The position numbers and the translations under genes are program-made. The notes below the pieces were generated by a model that saw nothing but the letters and a program-made list of their open reading frames with translations, had not been told where the DNA came from and did no database searches. A stretch of 64,000 nucleotides of DNA from Salinimicrobium sp. TH3 (lineage in GTDB: Bacteria; Bacteroidota; Bacteroidia; Flavobacteriales; Flavobacteriaceae): the NCBI RefSeq assembly GCF_026676115.1, contig NZ_JAPONB010000004.1, forward strand, positions 124,001-188,000, written 5' to 3'. This document shows positions 8,349 through 17,237 of this stretch, in pieces (the first letter of the stretch is position 1; every line of letters starts with the position of its first letter).

Positions 8349-9803
8349 ATGCCAATAACCATAATGGGTGACAGGGAGTTTGAGAACGTCCCATCGATAA
8401 AAAGTAAGGCTCTTCGTATTAACCTTAATGAAAATATCTACGGAACTTTTTCTGAAATTGGTGCAGGGCAGGAAACCGTCCGCAACTTTTTTAGAGCCGG
8501 TGGAGCTTCAGGGACCATTGCCAAGGCAATGAGTGCTTATGATAAGGATTTTAGTGATGCGATATACGGGATCGAAGATGACAGGAGATATGTTACCGAA
8601 GAGCGTTTAAAAAAGATGCTCACGCATGAGACCAATCTTATTGAACAAAGGATCTCGCGCGAAAAACATCCCAACAAGTTATTTTTTACTTACGCCAATA
8701 CTGTTGCAACTATTGATTTTGCCAAAAAGTACAAAGGCCACGGGTGGGTTGGAATTAAATATCAGGTGCATCCCGAAGAAGATTATAACGAGATCCTCCT
8801 GCACATAAGATTTCATGAAAATGATGCCCGCCTGCAACAGAATACTTTGGGAATACTAGGTGTAAACCTCATTTACGGGGCCTATTACAAATACGACAAT
8901 CCTAAAAAATTGCTTCGTTACCTCTACGACCATATTGACAAAGACCAGATCGAGATCGATACTATCAATTTCTCGGGTCCCAGGTTCGAAAAAGTGGACA
9001 ACAGGCTTATGAGTTTACAGCTGGTGAAAAATAATATGACCGAGGCGGTTATGTTTGCACCAGATGGAAACAACGTTTTACCGGCGAAGATCCTTTATAA
9101 AAAGAATATCCTTGCCCTGCGTGGAAGCTTTAGACCTGTGACCAAGGTTAATATGGATATGTATAAGCGTTCCCTCGAACTTTTCTTAAATGAAAACAGA
9201 GTTTCGGAAGATAATACCGAAGTTATCTTTGAGATCACCCTGTCCAACCTTCGTGCTGAAGGTGAAATCGACGAAAGAGACTTTATGGACCGGGCAGAAT
9301 TGCTTTGTTCTCTAGGACAAACTGTAATGATCTCCAATTTCCAGGAATATTATAAAGTAGTTGAATATTTCTCCCGCTATACCAAGGAACGTATGGGGCT
9401 AGCCATGGGAGTAAATAACCTGGTGGACATCTTTGATGAGAAATACTACAGGCATTTAAGTGGAGGAATCCTAGAAGCCTTTGGTAAATTGTTTTTCAAA
9501 GACCTTAAGGTTTATCTTTATCCATTCAAGGATCGTGAGACAGGAGAGATCACCACCAGCGATAATCTCAAAGTGCATCCTAGAATGAAGGAGCTTTACA
9601 AGTTCTTCAAATACAATGGTAAAGTTGTAGATATCACCAATTATGATCCTGCTATTCTGGATATTTTCTCCAGGGAAGTATTGCAGTTGATCGCAGAAGG
9701 AAAAGGTGGCTGGGAAGATATGCTACCCGAAAAAACTACAGCTATGATCAAGGAGCACGACCTGTTTAGTCACTATAAACAAAAGTCTGCCCAAAAGATT
9801 TGA
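8349..9803 (+). CDS. Conserved Bacteroidota protein of unknown function
   Basis: A 484-residue soluble protein with no signal peptide or membrane segment. I recognise it as a protein conserved across flavobacteria, sometimes labelled a nicotinate-nucleotide adenylyltransferase; I see no nucleotidyltransferase HxGH motif that would support that label. Conserved-looking stretches are GTFSEIGAGQETVRNFFRAG near residue 33, LFFTYANTVATIDF near 119, and LGQTVMISNFQEYYKVVEYF near 318. Upstream in-frame TTG 8301 falls on the predicted transcript start, so ATG 8349 was chosen. It is monocistronic with a strong promoter and a strong terminator, suggesting a well-expressed housekeeping protein. Confidence 0.75.
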   Translation: MPITIMGDREFENVPSIKSKALRINLNENIYGTFSEIGAGQETVRNFFRAGGASGTIAKAMSAYDKDFSDAIYGIEDDRRYVTEERLKKMLTHETNLIEQRISREKHPNKLFFTYANTVATIDFAKKYKGHGWVGIKYQVHPEEDYNEILLHIRFHENDARLQQNTLGILGVNLIYGAYYKYDNPKKLLRYLYDHIDKDQIEIDTINFSGPRFEKVDNRLMSLQLVKNNMTEAVMFAPDGNNVLPAKILYKKNILALRGSFRPVTKVNMDMYKRSLELFLNENRVSEDNTEVIFEITLSNLRAEGEIDERDFMDRAELLCSLGQTVMISNFQEYYKVVEYFSRYTKERMGLAMGVNNLVDIFDEKYYRHLSGGILEAFGKLFFKDLKVYLYPFKDRETGEITTSDNLKVHPRMKELYKFFKYNGKVVDITNYDPAILDIFSREVLQLIAEGKGGWEDMLPEKTTAMIKEHDLFSHYKQKSAQKI

Positions 9804-9832
9804 TCTTTTGAGGTAAAGAGAATAAAAATAAG

Positions 9833-9890
9833 ACCGTTTAAATTGCTTCGGAATTCCTGTAAGGGATTCCAAAAAAGCAATTTAAACGGT
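9833..9890. terminator. Long-stem bidirectional terminator
   Basis: Arms ACCGTTTAAATTGCTT (9833-9848) and AAGCAATTTAAACGGT (9875-9890) form a perfect 16-bp stem, with a second inner stem GGAATTCC/GGATTCC. A T-run follows on the plus strand. The right arm runs into the last codons of the convergent gene. Confidence 0.8.
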
Positions 9891-10358
9891 TTCTTTTTTG
9901 AAGCTCCCAAAAAGCTCTTTTAATTTCTTTTTTCTGAAGTCAAAGATCTCCTCCAGTTTAGGCCTTACTAGAAATGGATGAACCGCCTGGCCTATAAATC
10001 CCAGCGGAAGTTTATAATCAATAATATCCTCCATTTCTACTCCCCCATCAATCTCCCTGAAGAAATGTTTGTGGTGCCAAAGGTCGTAGGGCCCAAACCG
10101 TTGTTCATCTACGAAATATTCGAGATCCTTAACATGGGTGATCTCTGTCACCCATTTGGTTTTAATACCTGCTATGGGAGTTACGATGTACTCAATGATC
10201 TGTCCTGCAAACATAGGACGGTCTCCCCCCATTGTAATATCAAATCCCATGTAAGGAGGAGTAATTACCTTTAAGTTCGAAGGATCTGAAAAAAACTTCC
10301 AGGCTTCCTGAAGTGAAATTGGTATACGTTGAATGGTGTGCAGCTGATAAATTTTCAT
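9882..10358 (-). CDS. SRPBCC-family ligand-binding protein
   Basis: A 158-residue START/Bet v1-like (SRPBCC) protein: the opening IYQLHTIQRIPISLQEAWKFF, then FFSDPSNLKVITPP, the central TKWVTEITH, and WHHKHFFREIDGGVEMEDII. Such proteins bind hydrophobic small molecules in a deep cavity; the ligand is not predictable. The last codons lie within the terminator stem. A -7 box TATCTTTG lies 14 bases upstream of the start, giving a very short leader. Confidence 0.8.
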   Translation of the reverse strand: MKIYQLHTIQRIPISLQEAWKFFSDPSNLKVITPPYMGFDITMGGDRPMFAGQIIEYIVTPIAGIKTKWVTEITHVKDLEYFVDEQRFGPYDLWHHKHFFREIDGGVEMEDIIDYKLPLGFIGQAVHPFLVRPKLEEIFDFRKKKLKELFGSFKKETV

Positions 10359-10371
10359 GATTCACTTTTTT

Positions 10372-10416
10372 CAAAGATATAATTTGTTTAATTATTAAAA
10401 ATATAATTTAAACAAA
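10372..10416 (-). promoter_or_regulatory. Promoter and inverted repeat upstream of SRPBCC gene
   Basis: Reverse-strand -7 box TATCTTTG occupies 10372-10379. Immediately upstream an inverted repeat TTTGTTTAA (10383-10391) / TTAAACAAA (10408-10416) sits where the -33 element would be, so it could be an operator or activator site. Confidence 0.4.
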
Positions 10417-10565
10417 ATAAATCATCCGTTATTTTGTTTGGGTGGTCAAAAAAGGTGTCTTTTCAAAAAATTTTCTGAAAAGCCGCGCTACCACTCTTAT
10501 AATTGCGTTAATCCCTCAGGTAATAAATATTAAAAACCCGAGATTCGTCTTAAACAATTTTAACA

Positions 10566-11411
10566 ATGAAATATTCTATATTCCCCCTAATATTTTCCTT
10601 TTTAATTTCTTTTTCCACATATTCTCAGTCCTACTCCCCTGCTTCCGGTGATACATCGGATTCCCCTTATAAAACCAGCTGGCTGGTTGACGGGTCTTAC
10701 TTAGGAATAAGTTTGGGACTCAATTTCGTAGGTTTTAAATTGATCCAGGATAAAGAAGCTCTTACCCTTCAGGAATTAAATGATCTGTCCAAAGACGATG
10801 TGCCGGGAATAGACAGGTTCATTGCCGGGAACTATAGCAAAAGAGCCGATGAGATTAGTTATTATCCTTTTTATGGTTCTTTTGCCGTACCGGTAGTTAT
10901 GATGATCGCCGATAAAAATATGCGTTCAAATGCCGGGCAGATCTCTGTATTATTCCTGGAAAGCATGGCCACCACAGGAGCTGTTTATACGCTTACTGCC
11001 GGGCTTATAGACCGTCCGAGACCCTTGGTGTATAACACCTCTCTACCAGACGAAGAGCGAACTGAAAAAGGTGCCCAGCGATCATTTATTGCAGGACACA
11101 CCGCGGCAACTGCTTCGGCGTCCTTTTTTGCCGCCAAGATCTATAATGACTTTTATCCAGACTCTGCAGCTAAACCTTATGTATGGACTGCTGCAGCCCT
11201 CGTTCCTGCCTATGTGGGATATTTAAGATCTGAAGCTGGGAAACATTTCCTGACAGATAATATTGTTGGTTACATGGTGGGAGCAGCCAGTGGAATCCTT
11301 ATTCCCGAACTTCATAAAAAGAAAGAGCGTGACTTTGGAGTCGCTCCTGCAATGGGTGTAGATCTTAGAGGGAATGAATACCAGGGACTCACCCTGCAGT
11401 ACTCCTTTTAG
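10566..11411 (+). CDS. PAP2-family phosphatase (exported)
   Basis: A 281-residue protein with an N-terminal signal peptide (FPLIFSFLISFSTYSQS). The three PAP2 motifs are present: LIDRPRPLVYN near residue 143, SFIAGHTAATASASF near 173 (AGH instead of the usual SGH), and RSEAGKHFLTDNIVG near 220. The enzyme probably dephosphorylates a lipid phosphate or diphosphate (phosphatidate, undecaprenyl diphosphate) in the periplasm or at the outer membrane. The C-terminal GVDLRGNEYQGLTLQYSF ends in phenylalanine and looks beta-barrel-like. The 200-base upstream spacer is AT-rich without a clear promoter box. Confidence 0.85.
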   Translation: MKYSIFPLIFSFLISFSTYSQSYSPASGDTSDSPYKTSWLVDGSYLGISLGLNFVGFKLIQDKEALTLQELNDLSKDDVPGIDRFIAGNYSKRADEISYYPFYGSFAVPVVMMIADKNMRSNAGQISVLFLESMATTGAVYTLTAGLIDRPRPLVYNTSLPDEERTEKGAQRSFIAGHTAATASASFFAAKIYNDFYPDSAAKPYVWTAAALVPAYVGYLRSEAGKHFLTDNIVGYMVGAASGILIPELHKKKERDFGVAPAMGVDLRGNEYQGLTLQYSF

Positions 11412-11472
11412 AACTTAAACCTCTTTTTCCGGCTGAATTTTTCTATTTTTAGGCTTTAATCAAATCCTGAAA

Positions 11473-12969
11473 ATGAAAAAAATCATTTGTATTGCCATAT
11501 TTTTTGGCCTTTTACATGCTTCAGCAATAGCTCAGAATAAAGTTGAAATCCCTGTTGATACTACAGTTGTCACCGCTCATCGGGTAAATATAAATGGCCA
11601 GAGAATAGATTACACTGCCACTACCGGCATGCAGCCCGTGTGGAGTGATGATGGAGAAGCCATTGCAAGCCTTTTTTACACGTACTACAAACGAGAAGGT
11701 GGAAACGATCTTAAGAAAAGACCATTGGTGATCTCCTTCAATGGCGGTCCAGGATCTGCTTCTGTTTGGATGCACATTGCATATACAGGTCCCCGCGTGC
11801 TGGAAATCGATCCTGAAGGTTTTCCAATTCAGCCTTACGGTATAAAGGAGAATCCTTACTCTATTCTCGACATAGCCGATATTGTTTATGTTAATCCTGT
11901 CAATACTGGGTTTTCCCGAATAGTTGAACCAAAAGGAGAAAAAAAGCGGGATCGTGAGCTATTTTTTGGTGTAAATGCAGATGTAAGTTACCTGGCGAAA
12001 TGGATCAATACTTTCGTCACCCGGTATGACCGTTGGTTATCACCTAAATACCTTATAGGAGAAAGTTATGGAACAACAAGAGTTTCGGGACTGGCTCTGG
12101 AACTTCAGAATTCACAATGGATGTACCTCAATGGGGTGATCCTGGTTTCTCCAACAGAAATAGGAATTGAAAGAGATGGTCCTGTAGAAATTGCCAACCG
12201 CCTCCCCTATTTTACTGCTGCCGCCTGGTACCATGACCTGCTTCCGCAAGACCTTCAAAAAAGGGATTTGGAAGAGTTGCTACCCGAAGTGGAGCAGTAT
12301 GCCATCAATGAATTATTGCCTGCATTGGCAAAAGGAGGCTTCCTTGAGGAGGAAAGAAAAAATGAAATTGCCGAAACAATGGCGCGTTATTCAGGAATAT
12401 CAAAGGAAGAAATACTTCAGCATAACCTTGAAGTGCCTTACCAGTATTTTTGGAAAGATCTACTAAGAGATCAAAAAGGCTTAACCGTGGGGAGACTTGA
12501 TTCCCGATACATTGGACTGGACAAAAAAGAGGCAGGGGATTCACCTGATTATAATTCTGAACTTACCTCATGGTTACATTCCTTTACTCCGGCGATCAAC
12601 CATTACCTTCGAAATGACCTCAATTTTAAGACCGATCTTACTTATTATATGTTTGGTCCCGTTCATCCCTGGGATCGCAGCAAAAACAAAACAGGAGAAA
12701 ACCTGCGACAGGCTATGGCGCAAAACCCTAACCTGGATGTGTTGATCCAGAGCGGATATTTTGACGGCGCCACCACATATTTTGATGCCAAATATACTAT
12801 GTGGCAGCTCGACCCCAGTGGAAAAATGCGCGACAGGTTAAGTTTTAAAGGTTACCGTAGCGGCCACATGATGTATTTAAGAAACGAGGACCTAAAAAAG
12901 GCAAATGATGATCTTAGAGAATTCATTCAGAAATCATTGCCAAAGCCGGGAGAACCTGCAACTTATTAA
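11473..12969 (+). CDS. Secreted serine carboxypeptidase (peptidase S10)
   Basis: A 498-residue protein of family S10. A signal peptide (IICIAIFFGLLHASAIAQ) is followed by the S10 block FNGGPGSASVWMH, the nucleophile motif GESYGTTRVSG near residue 196, the catalytic aspartate in SGYFDGATTYFDA near 425 and the histidine in RSGHMMYLR near 459. It should remove C-terminal residues from peptides in the periplasm or medium, feeding amino-acid scavenging. A strong terminator follows directly, so the unit ends here. It lies 61 bases after the PAP2 gene. Confidence 0.9.
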   Translation: MKKIICIAIFFGLLHASAIAQNKVEIPVDTTVVTAHRVNINGQRIDYTATTGMQPVWSDDGEAIASLFYTYYKREGGNDLKKRPLVISFNGGPGSASVWMHIAYTGPRVLEIDPEGFPIQPYGIKENPYSILDIADIVYVNPVNTGFSRIVEPKGEKKRDRELFFGVNADVSYLAKWINTFVTRYDRWLSPKYLIGESYGTTRVSGLALELQNSQWMYLNGVILVSPTEIGIERDGPVEIANRLPYFTAAAWYHDLLPQDLQKRDLEELLPEVEQYAINELLPALAKGGFLEEERKNEIAETMARYSGISKEEILQHNLEVPYQYFWKDLLRDQKGLTVGRLDSRYIGLDKKEAGDSPDYNSELTSWLHSFTPAINHYLRNDLNFKTDLTYYMFGPVHPWDRSKNKTGENLRQAMAQNPNLDVLIQSGYFDGATTYFDAKYTMWQLDPSGKMRDRLSFKGYRSGHMMYLRNEDLKKANDDLREFIQKSLPKPGEPATY

Positions 12970-12986
12970 GCATAAATCAATAAAGT

Positions 12987-13019
12987 AAAAAAGCCATTCC
13001 CTCACAAGAATGGCTTTTT
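12987..13019. terminator. Rho-independent terminator
   Basis: AAAAAGCCATTC, an 8-base loop, then GAATGGCTTTTT. It has A and T tracts on both sides and serves the S10 peptidase gene and the convergent HAD gene. Confidence 0.88.
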
Positions 13020-13039
13020 GCTTTTAAACCAAATTAACT

Positions 13040-13858
13040 TTAAGCCCCTGTTGATCTAAGGGACTCCAGTAATTTCTCCAGGACTTTTTCCACGCCGAGT
13101 TCATCATTGCTTCCGGCATGATGTGTTGCTACAGCTTTAACTTCTTTATGTGCATTTTCCATGGCGTAACTGTAACCGGAATGTTGAAATAACTCAATAT
13201 CATTAAGATAATCCCCAAAGGCCACCGTTTCCTCTTCCTTAATATTCATTTTCTCCTGCACTGCTTTTAAAGCATTTCCTTTCTGAGCTTTTTTGTCATT
13301 AAAATCTATCCAGATCTTTCCTGAAAGCTTGACCTGCAAACGATCTTCAAAATGCTTTAGGTGTGGCAGGGAATTCTTTTCGGCCCCGCTAAGATCACAA
13401 ATGGTAAATTTTAAAAAGAGATCATCTTTCACCTCCATAAGATCATCCACCACCTTATACTTTTCATAATGATTGAGAAAAGGTTCCATAAATTCGGGAT
13501 CGGTACTTTCAATATAAGCCTGTTCCCTTCCGCAGAGAATAAGGTACTTATTATCCAGTTCCCTTACTTCTTTTATGATCTCATGAACCACCTCTGGTTC
13601 CATTGGAACAATGTGAAGTTGCTTTTCATGATGCATTACAATGGCCCCGTTTTCGGCAATATAAATGAGCTCATCCTTGATCGCATCCATACGCTCTCTA
13701 AGGCTGTAGTATTGCCTGCCGCTTGCTACCGCAAACTTTATATCCAGGTCCCGTAGCTCTTTAAAAATTTCTATAAACTGCCTACTCACCTCGTGCTTAC
13801 TGTTAAGCAAGGTGCCATCCATATCACTTACTACAAGTTTTATCTTTGAATAATCCAT
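13040..13858 (-). CDS. Cof-type HAD-IIB phosphatase
   Basis: A 272-residue haloacid dehalogenase-fold phosphatase of the Cof/IIB type. Motif I is SDMDGTLLNS near residue 11 (nucleophile and acid aspartates), motif II AVASGRQYY near 60, a lysine in QKGNALKAV near 199, and motif III/IV VAFGDYLNDIELF near 219. These enzymes hydrolyse sugar phosphates or related metabolites such as flavin or pyridoxal phosphates; substrate not predictable. No membrane segment. The 260-base spacer beyond its start (13859-14118) is AT-rich and I see nothing specific in it. Confidence 0.9.
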   Translation of the reverse strand: MDYSKIKLVVSDMDGTLLNSKHEVSRQFIEIFKELRDLDIKFAVASGRQYYSLRERMDAIKDELIYIAENGAIVMHHEKQLHIVPMEPEVVHEIIKEVRELDNKYLILCGREQAYIESTDPEFMEPFLNHYEKYKVVDDLMEVKDDLFLKFTICDLSGAEKNSLPHLKHFEDRLQVKLSGKIWIDFNDKKAQKGNALKAVQEKMNIKEEETVAFGDYLNDIELFQHSGYSYAMENAHKEVKAVATHHAGSNDELGVEKVLEKLLESLRSTGA

Positions 13859-14118
13859 GTTTTCCTCTTAAAAAATGCAAAAATAAGAGAAGTTTTAGCC
13901 GGGGGGCAATGTGGAACGTTAATTTGTGGTGAAGATTGTTTCTCGATCAGGAGCTAATACGCTGGTGATATTTTAAAAATAGATACAATTTACTTCAGCT
14001 TCTCACCTGCGTAAAGTAAACAATAACAGAAGTTTACCAAATAATTAACCTCCATAGCAGAAGATAGGTTATAATTTAATCTTTAAAAAAAAGATTATTA
14101 ACCACTAATTCACGAATT

Positions 14119-15051
14119 ATGTTTTATCACGTAAAAGAATTACAATTCAATGCGCGGGTATCGAAACCAGATCCTGCTTTTGCCACACTATTGCTGGAAC
14201 AGTTTGGAGGTGCAAACGGAGAATTAAAGGCAGCCCTGCAGTATTTTGTCCAGGCCTTTGCTGTCAAACAGGTCCACCCTGATAAGTATGACCTGCTTAT
14301 GGACATTGCTACTGAAGAATTCAGTCATCTCGAAATCGTAGGTGCCACTATCCAGATGCTTCTAAAAGGAATTCACGGTGATCTAAAGAATGCTGCCGAA
14401 GAGTCTGAGATCATGGAACTTTTAAAAGGAAAAGCATCCAAGGAAGATTTTATTCACAATGCTATGGTGAATCCGCAGTTCTTTAATCTTTCTGGCGGAG
14501 GCCCTACCCTCTCCGATAGTAATGGAAACCCCTGGACCTCGGCTTATGTAACAGCCAACGGAGATCTTACGGTTGATCTAAGATCAAATATTGCAGCTGA
14601 ATCACGGGCTAAAATCGTTTATGAATATCTTATGCAACATACCAGTGATCCTCACGTAAAAGATACTTTGAGGTTTCTTATGACCCGGGAAGTAGCTCAC
14701 TTCCAAATGTTCCAGGCAGCACTGGAGACCATAGAACCCAATTTCCCTCCGGGGGTCCTGCAAAGTGATCCCAAATACAGCAATAAATATTTTAACCTTT
14801 CTAATGGGGAAGATGTGAGAGGTCCATGGAATGAAGGTAAAAGCCCGGAATTGGGAGAAACCTGGGAATATATTTCAGATCCTATTGAACATGTGAGGAA
14901 AACAAAGGGAATGACTGAAGGGCATGATGACAAAAAACTTTCCAGGGATCCAAAAGAGGTCGATAAGAAAAATAAGGAATTGAGTAAAAAGAAATATGAA
15001 GAAATAACGAAAGCCATGCCCAAAGGGGAGGCACAATGGAGTAAATATTGA
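14119..15051 (+). CDS. Manganese catalase
   Basis: A 310-residue dimanganese catalase that dismutates hydrogen peroxide in the cytoplasm. The ferritin-like helical core is clear: GGANGELKAALQYFVQAF with a glutamate ligand near residue 37, DIATEEFSHLEIVGATIQ with E and H ligands near 70, and TREVAHFQMFQAALETI with E and H near 193. The C-terminal tail from about residue 240 is charged and lysine-rich, as in family members. The following gene starts seven bases later, forming a peroxide/thiol stress pair. No PerR or OxyR site could be recognised upstream. Confidence 0.93.
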   Translation: MFYHVKELQFNARVSKPDPAFATLLLEQFGGANGELKAALQYFVQAFAVKQVHPDKYDLLMDIATEEFSHLEIVGATIQMLLKGIHGDLKNAAEESEIMELLKGKASKEDFIHNAMVNPQFFNLSGGGPTLSDSNGNPWTSAYVTANGDLTVDLRSNIAAESRAKIVYEYLMQHTSDPHVKDTLRFLMTREVAHFQMFQAALETIEPNFPPGVLQSDPKYSNKYFNLSNGEDVRGPWNEGKSPELGETWEYISDPIEHVRKTKGMTEGHDDKKLSRDPKEVDKKNKELSKKKYEEITKAMPKGEAQWSKY

Positions 15052-15058
15052 TCCTTTT

Positions 15059-15808
15059 ATGGAAAAATTTAAAGTTGAATATTTTACAGATCCACTTTGC
15101 TGCTGGAGCTGGGCTTTTGAGCCCCAGTTGCGAAAACTACGTTTTCTTTTAAAAGACCGCCTGCACCTTACTTATGTGATGGGCGGTCTCTTAAGAGACT
15201 GGAAAAACTATAATGATCAAATGAATGATATAGCCCGTCCCGCTCAAATGGGGCCTTTATGGATGCAGGCACGCCATATTTCCGGCCAACCTATTGAGGA
15301 GAACATCTGGATCTCAAATCCAGTCGATACTTCTTATCTCGCATGTATGGCGGTAAAGGCGGGTTCCCTGCAATCAAAAATTGGGGAGGAAGCCATGCTT
15401 CGTAAGATAAGGGAGGCAGTAATGATGGATAAAAAAAACATTGGAGAAGTAGAGGTGATCCTGGAAATAGCCGGGGAACTGGAGCAGGCAAAAATTCTCA
15501 AAAAAAGTAAATTTCGGAAGTATCTTTTTTCTGATGAAGTGAGCAGTCTTTTTAAACAGGATTTGGACAGAACCAAAGCCAGTGGAATAAGTCGTTTCCC
15601 TACCCTTTTAATTTATTATAAAGACAAAACCTATCAGGTTACAGGTTACAGGCCTTTTAGTGAGTTAAAAAAGACATTTTCCCTCATGGATCCTAATCTT
15701 GATTTAAATGAAGTCATAGACCAGGAGGTATATTCCAATAGCTGGGAAAATCTTACAGACAGGGAACTGCTGGAAATTACTGAAGCTCCAAAAGAACTAA
15801 GTTTCTAA
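15059..15808 (+). CDS. DsbA/SpxH-like thioredoxin-fold protein
   Basis: A 249-residue thioredoxin-fold protein of the DsbA / SpxH (YjbH) type. The start FKVEYFTDPLCCWSWAFEPQ and the cis-proline region SGISRFPTLLIYY are diagnostic. The usual CxxC redox pair is reduced to C14-C15-W-S17, so it has C14 in place but serine at the resolving position. There is no signal peptide; it acts in the cytoplasm. In Firmicutes SpxH delivers the Spx regulator to ClpXP; Bacteroidota lack obvious Spx, so a glutaredoxin-like or adaptor role is more open. Co-transcribed with the catalase. Confidence 0.8.
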   Translation: MEKFKVEYFTDPLCCWSWAFEPQLRKLRFLLKDRLHLTYVMGGLLRDWKNYNDQMNDIARPAQMGPLWMQARHISGQPIEENIWISNPVDTSYLACMAVKAGSLQSKIGEEAMLRKIREAVMMDKKNIGEVEVILEIAGELEQAKILKKSKFRKYLFSDEVSSLFKQDLDRTKASGISRFPTLLIYYKDKTYQVTGYRPFSELKKTFSLMDPNLDLNEVIDQEVYSNSWENLTDRELLEITEAPKELSF

Positions 15809-15939
15809 TAGAATTATAGAAATTATAGTTTTCTTAATAATAAGTAATTCTGGGGGTAAGATTTTGAGTTTTTACTGACTAAAATCATACTTTTTGGGGT
15901 TTTGCCAGCGTAACTTTATACAAGTCAAAATCCAAGATC

Positions 15940-16755
15940 ATGAAAAAGATAATCTATGCTACAGACTTTTCACATTACTCTGTGGCGGCCCTTAAATATG
16001 CAGCTGAACTGGCCAGGATAATGGGAGATGATCTCATTGCTCTTCATGTTTATCCGCCTAATGATGGAGAAAAGCGGAATTCAGATTTTCTAAAGAAGCA
16101 TCAGAAAGAGCTTCAGGATTTTTGCAAACTTCATTTAGGGGAGGAATATAATTCCCAATTCATTTCGCCCGCAGTGGTTTCCGGGCCTGAAGTGGCAGAA
16201 GAAATTCTAAAATTCACCAAAGATCTTCAGGTAAGAATGATTATTATGGGAGCATGTGGCTCCAGTAAGCTTAAAGACAGGCTAGTTGGCACTACCACGA
16301 GTGAAATGATTGGTAAATCTCATCTACCTGTATTAGCCGTGCCTCCACAATTTAAATTTAAACAGCCTCAAAAGATCTTTTTTGCAAGCACTTTTGACGA
16401 TCAGGAATTAATCTATCTCAAAGAATTAATTCCTCTGGCAAAAGCTTTAAATGCAAAAATCGAGATCGTACATATTACTCACCGGGAAGAAGATGAAGCT
16501 ATAAAGAACCTGAAAGCTTTTCAGAAAAAAGTGAAGTCAGAAATCCCCTACCCCAATATTGAATATAAAACGCTGTATTCATTTGAAGTCTTTGATACCC
16601 TGCGAAAGACAATTGAGGAAGAGCTCCCGGATATTGTATTGATGCCCGAGAAGAGGAATATGAATCTTTTTAAAAGAGGATTGGTAAGGGACCGTATCAA
16701 AAGGATGCAATCCTGTAGCCCTTCTCCCCTGCTTACTTTTCCTGCTTTTGCTTAA
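15940..16755 (+). CDS. Universal stress protein, two Usp domains
   Basis: A 271-residue protein with two Usp domains. The first (1-140) begins IIYATDFSHYSVAALKYA and carries the ATP-binding signature GACGSSKLKDRLVGTTTSEM followed by HLPVLAVP. The second half (150-271) keeps the fold pattern (IFFASTFDDQELIYL; IEIVHIT) but has lost the glycine-rich motif, which is typical of double Usp proteins. It likely works in stress survival. It follows the catalase/SpxH pair after a 131-base spacer and so probably has its own promoter. Confidence 0.88.
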   Translation: MKKIIYATDFSHYSVAALKYAAELARIMGDDLIALHVYPPNDGEKRNSDFLKKHQKELQDFCKLHLGEEYNSQFISPAVVSGPEVAEEILKFTKDLQVRMIIMGACGSSKLKDRLVGTTTSEMIGKSHLPVLAVPPQFKFKQPQKIFFASTFDDQELIYLKELIPLAKALNAKIEIVHITHREEDEAIKNLKAFQKKVKSEIPYPNIEYKTLYSFEVFDTLRKTIEEELPDIVLMPEKRNMNLFKRGLVRDRIKRMQSCSPSPLLTFPAFA

Positions 16756-16831
16756 ATTTTTTATTTTTCGGTCGCCAATATTATTTTTAACCAGTTTCCG
16801 GAGAAAAATAAGAATCATACATAATAAAAAA

Positions 16832-16857
16832 CCACGTTCTTTTGGGACGTGGTTTTT
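16832..16857. terminator. Hairpin terminator, first copy
   Basis: CCACGT (16832-16837) pairs with ACGTGG (16847-16852), flanked by A-rich sequence on the left and TTTTT on the right. It ends the universal stress gene transcript. A near-identical hairpin recurs at 17218-17237. Confidence 0.75.
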
Positions 16858-16858
16858 A

Positions 16859-17041
16859 CTTGTAATGAGTTCCAAACACTTCGTTGTAGACTATTTCCCG
16901 GTCCTTAGCCCTGGCAGTAAATCCTTTGTATTAGGAAATGTGCTTCCCTGGTCTTTCCTCAATAGAAGAACCTTTATGGACTATATAATACCTGCCCTAG
17001 GTCCTGGAATAAAAGATTTACATTGAAAAGCTCATTACAAG
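16859..17041. repeat. MITE-like imperfect palindrome, 183 bp
   Basis: Perfect 11-bp terminal inverted repeats CTTGTAATGAG (16859-16869) and CTCATTACAAG (17031-17041). The similarity continues inward: GGTCCTTAGCCCTGGCAG near 16900 matches the complement of CTGCCCTAGGTCC near 16992, so the whole segment is a long imperfect palindrome. No credible coding frame. It resembles a small non-autonomous element, or a structured RNA. Confidence 0.6.
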
Positions 17042-17210
17042 ATTGTTTTTAAAACAAAAAAACCTTCGTTTGGGAGGGGTTTCTGTGATCCCAAAAGGAT
17101 TGAATTTCCTATTGAGATGCACTCCTGCAAATGCAAAACCACGGGCTTTCACCCCCGTCTTTTTTAACCCACTTCAAGCTTTGAAGCTGCGCTTCAGCTT
17201 TGCATGGAAT
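17042..17210. other. Hairpin-rich non-coding spacer
   Basis: Non-coding spacer with further hairpins: ACGGG (17141-17145) with CCCGT (17154-17158) followed by a T-run, and GAAGC-TGC-GCTTC at 17183-17195. The first is of the CCACGGGC...CCCGT type seen around IS200/IS605-like and REP-type elements in Bacteroidota, so this may be a decayed element. I find no transposase. Confidence 0.4.
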
Positions 17211-17237
17211 AAAAAAACCACGCCCTTAGGGACGTGG
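17211..17237 (-). terminator. Terminator of tRNA-Arg
   Basis: Read on the reverse strand: CCACGTCCC-loop-GGGCGTGG followed by a T7 tract (17217-17211), 15 bases after the tRNA 3' end. It repeats the hairpin at 16832-16857. Confidence 0.8.

Noticed and set aside
8349-9803. Annotation as nicotinate-nucleotide adenylyltransferase
   Set aside because: No HxGH or ISSTxxR motif and more than twice the usual length.
16859-17041. Considered as a CRISPR-like or attachment-site structure
   Set aside because: Only one inverted pair is present, no direct repeats with spacers, no cas genes, and no integrase in the window.
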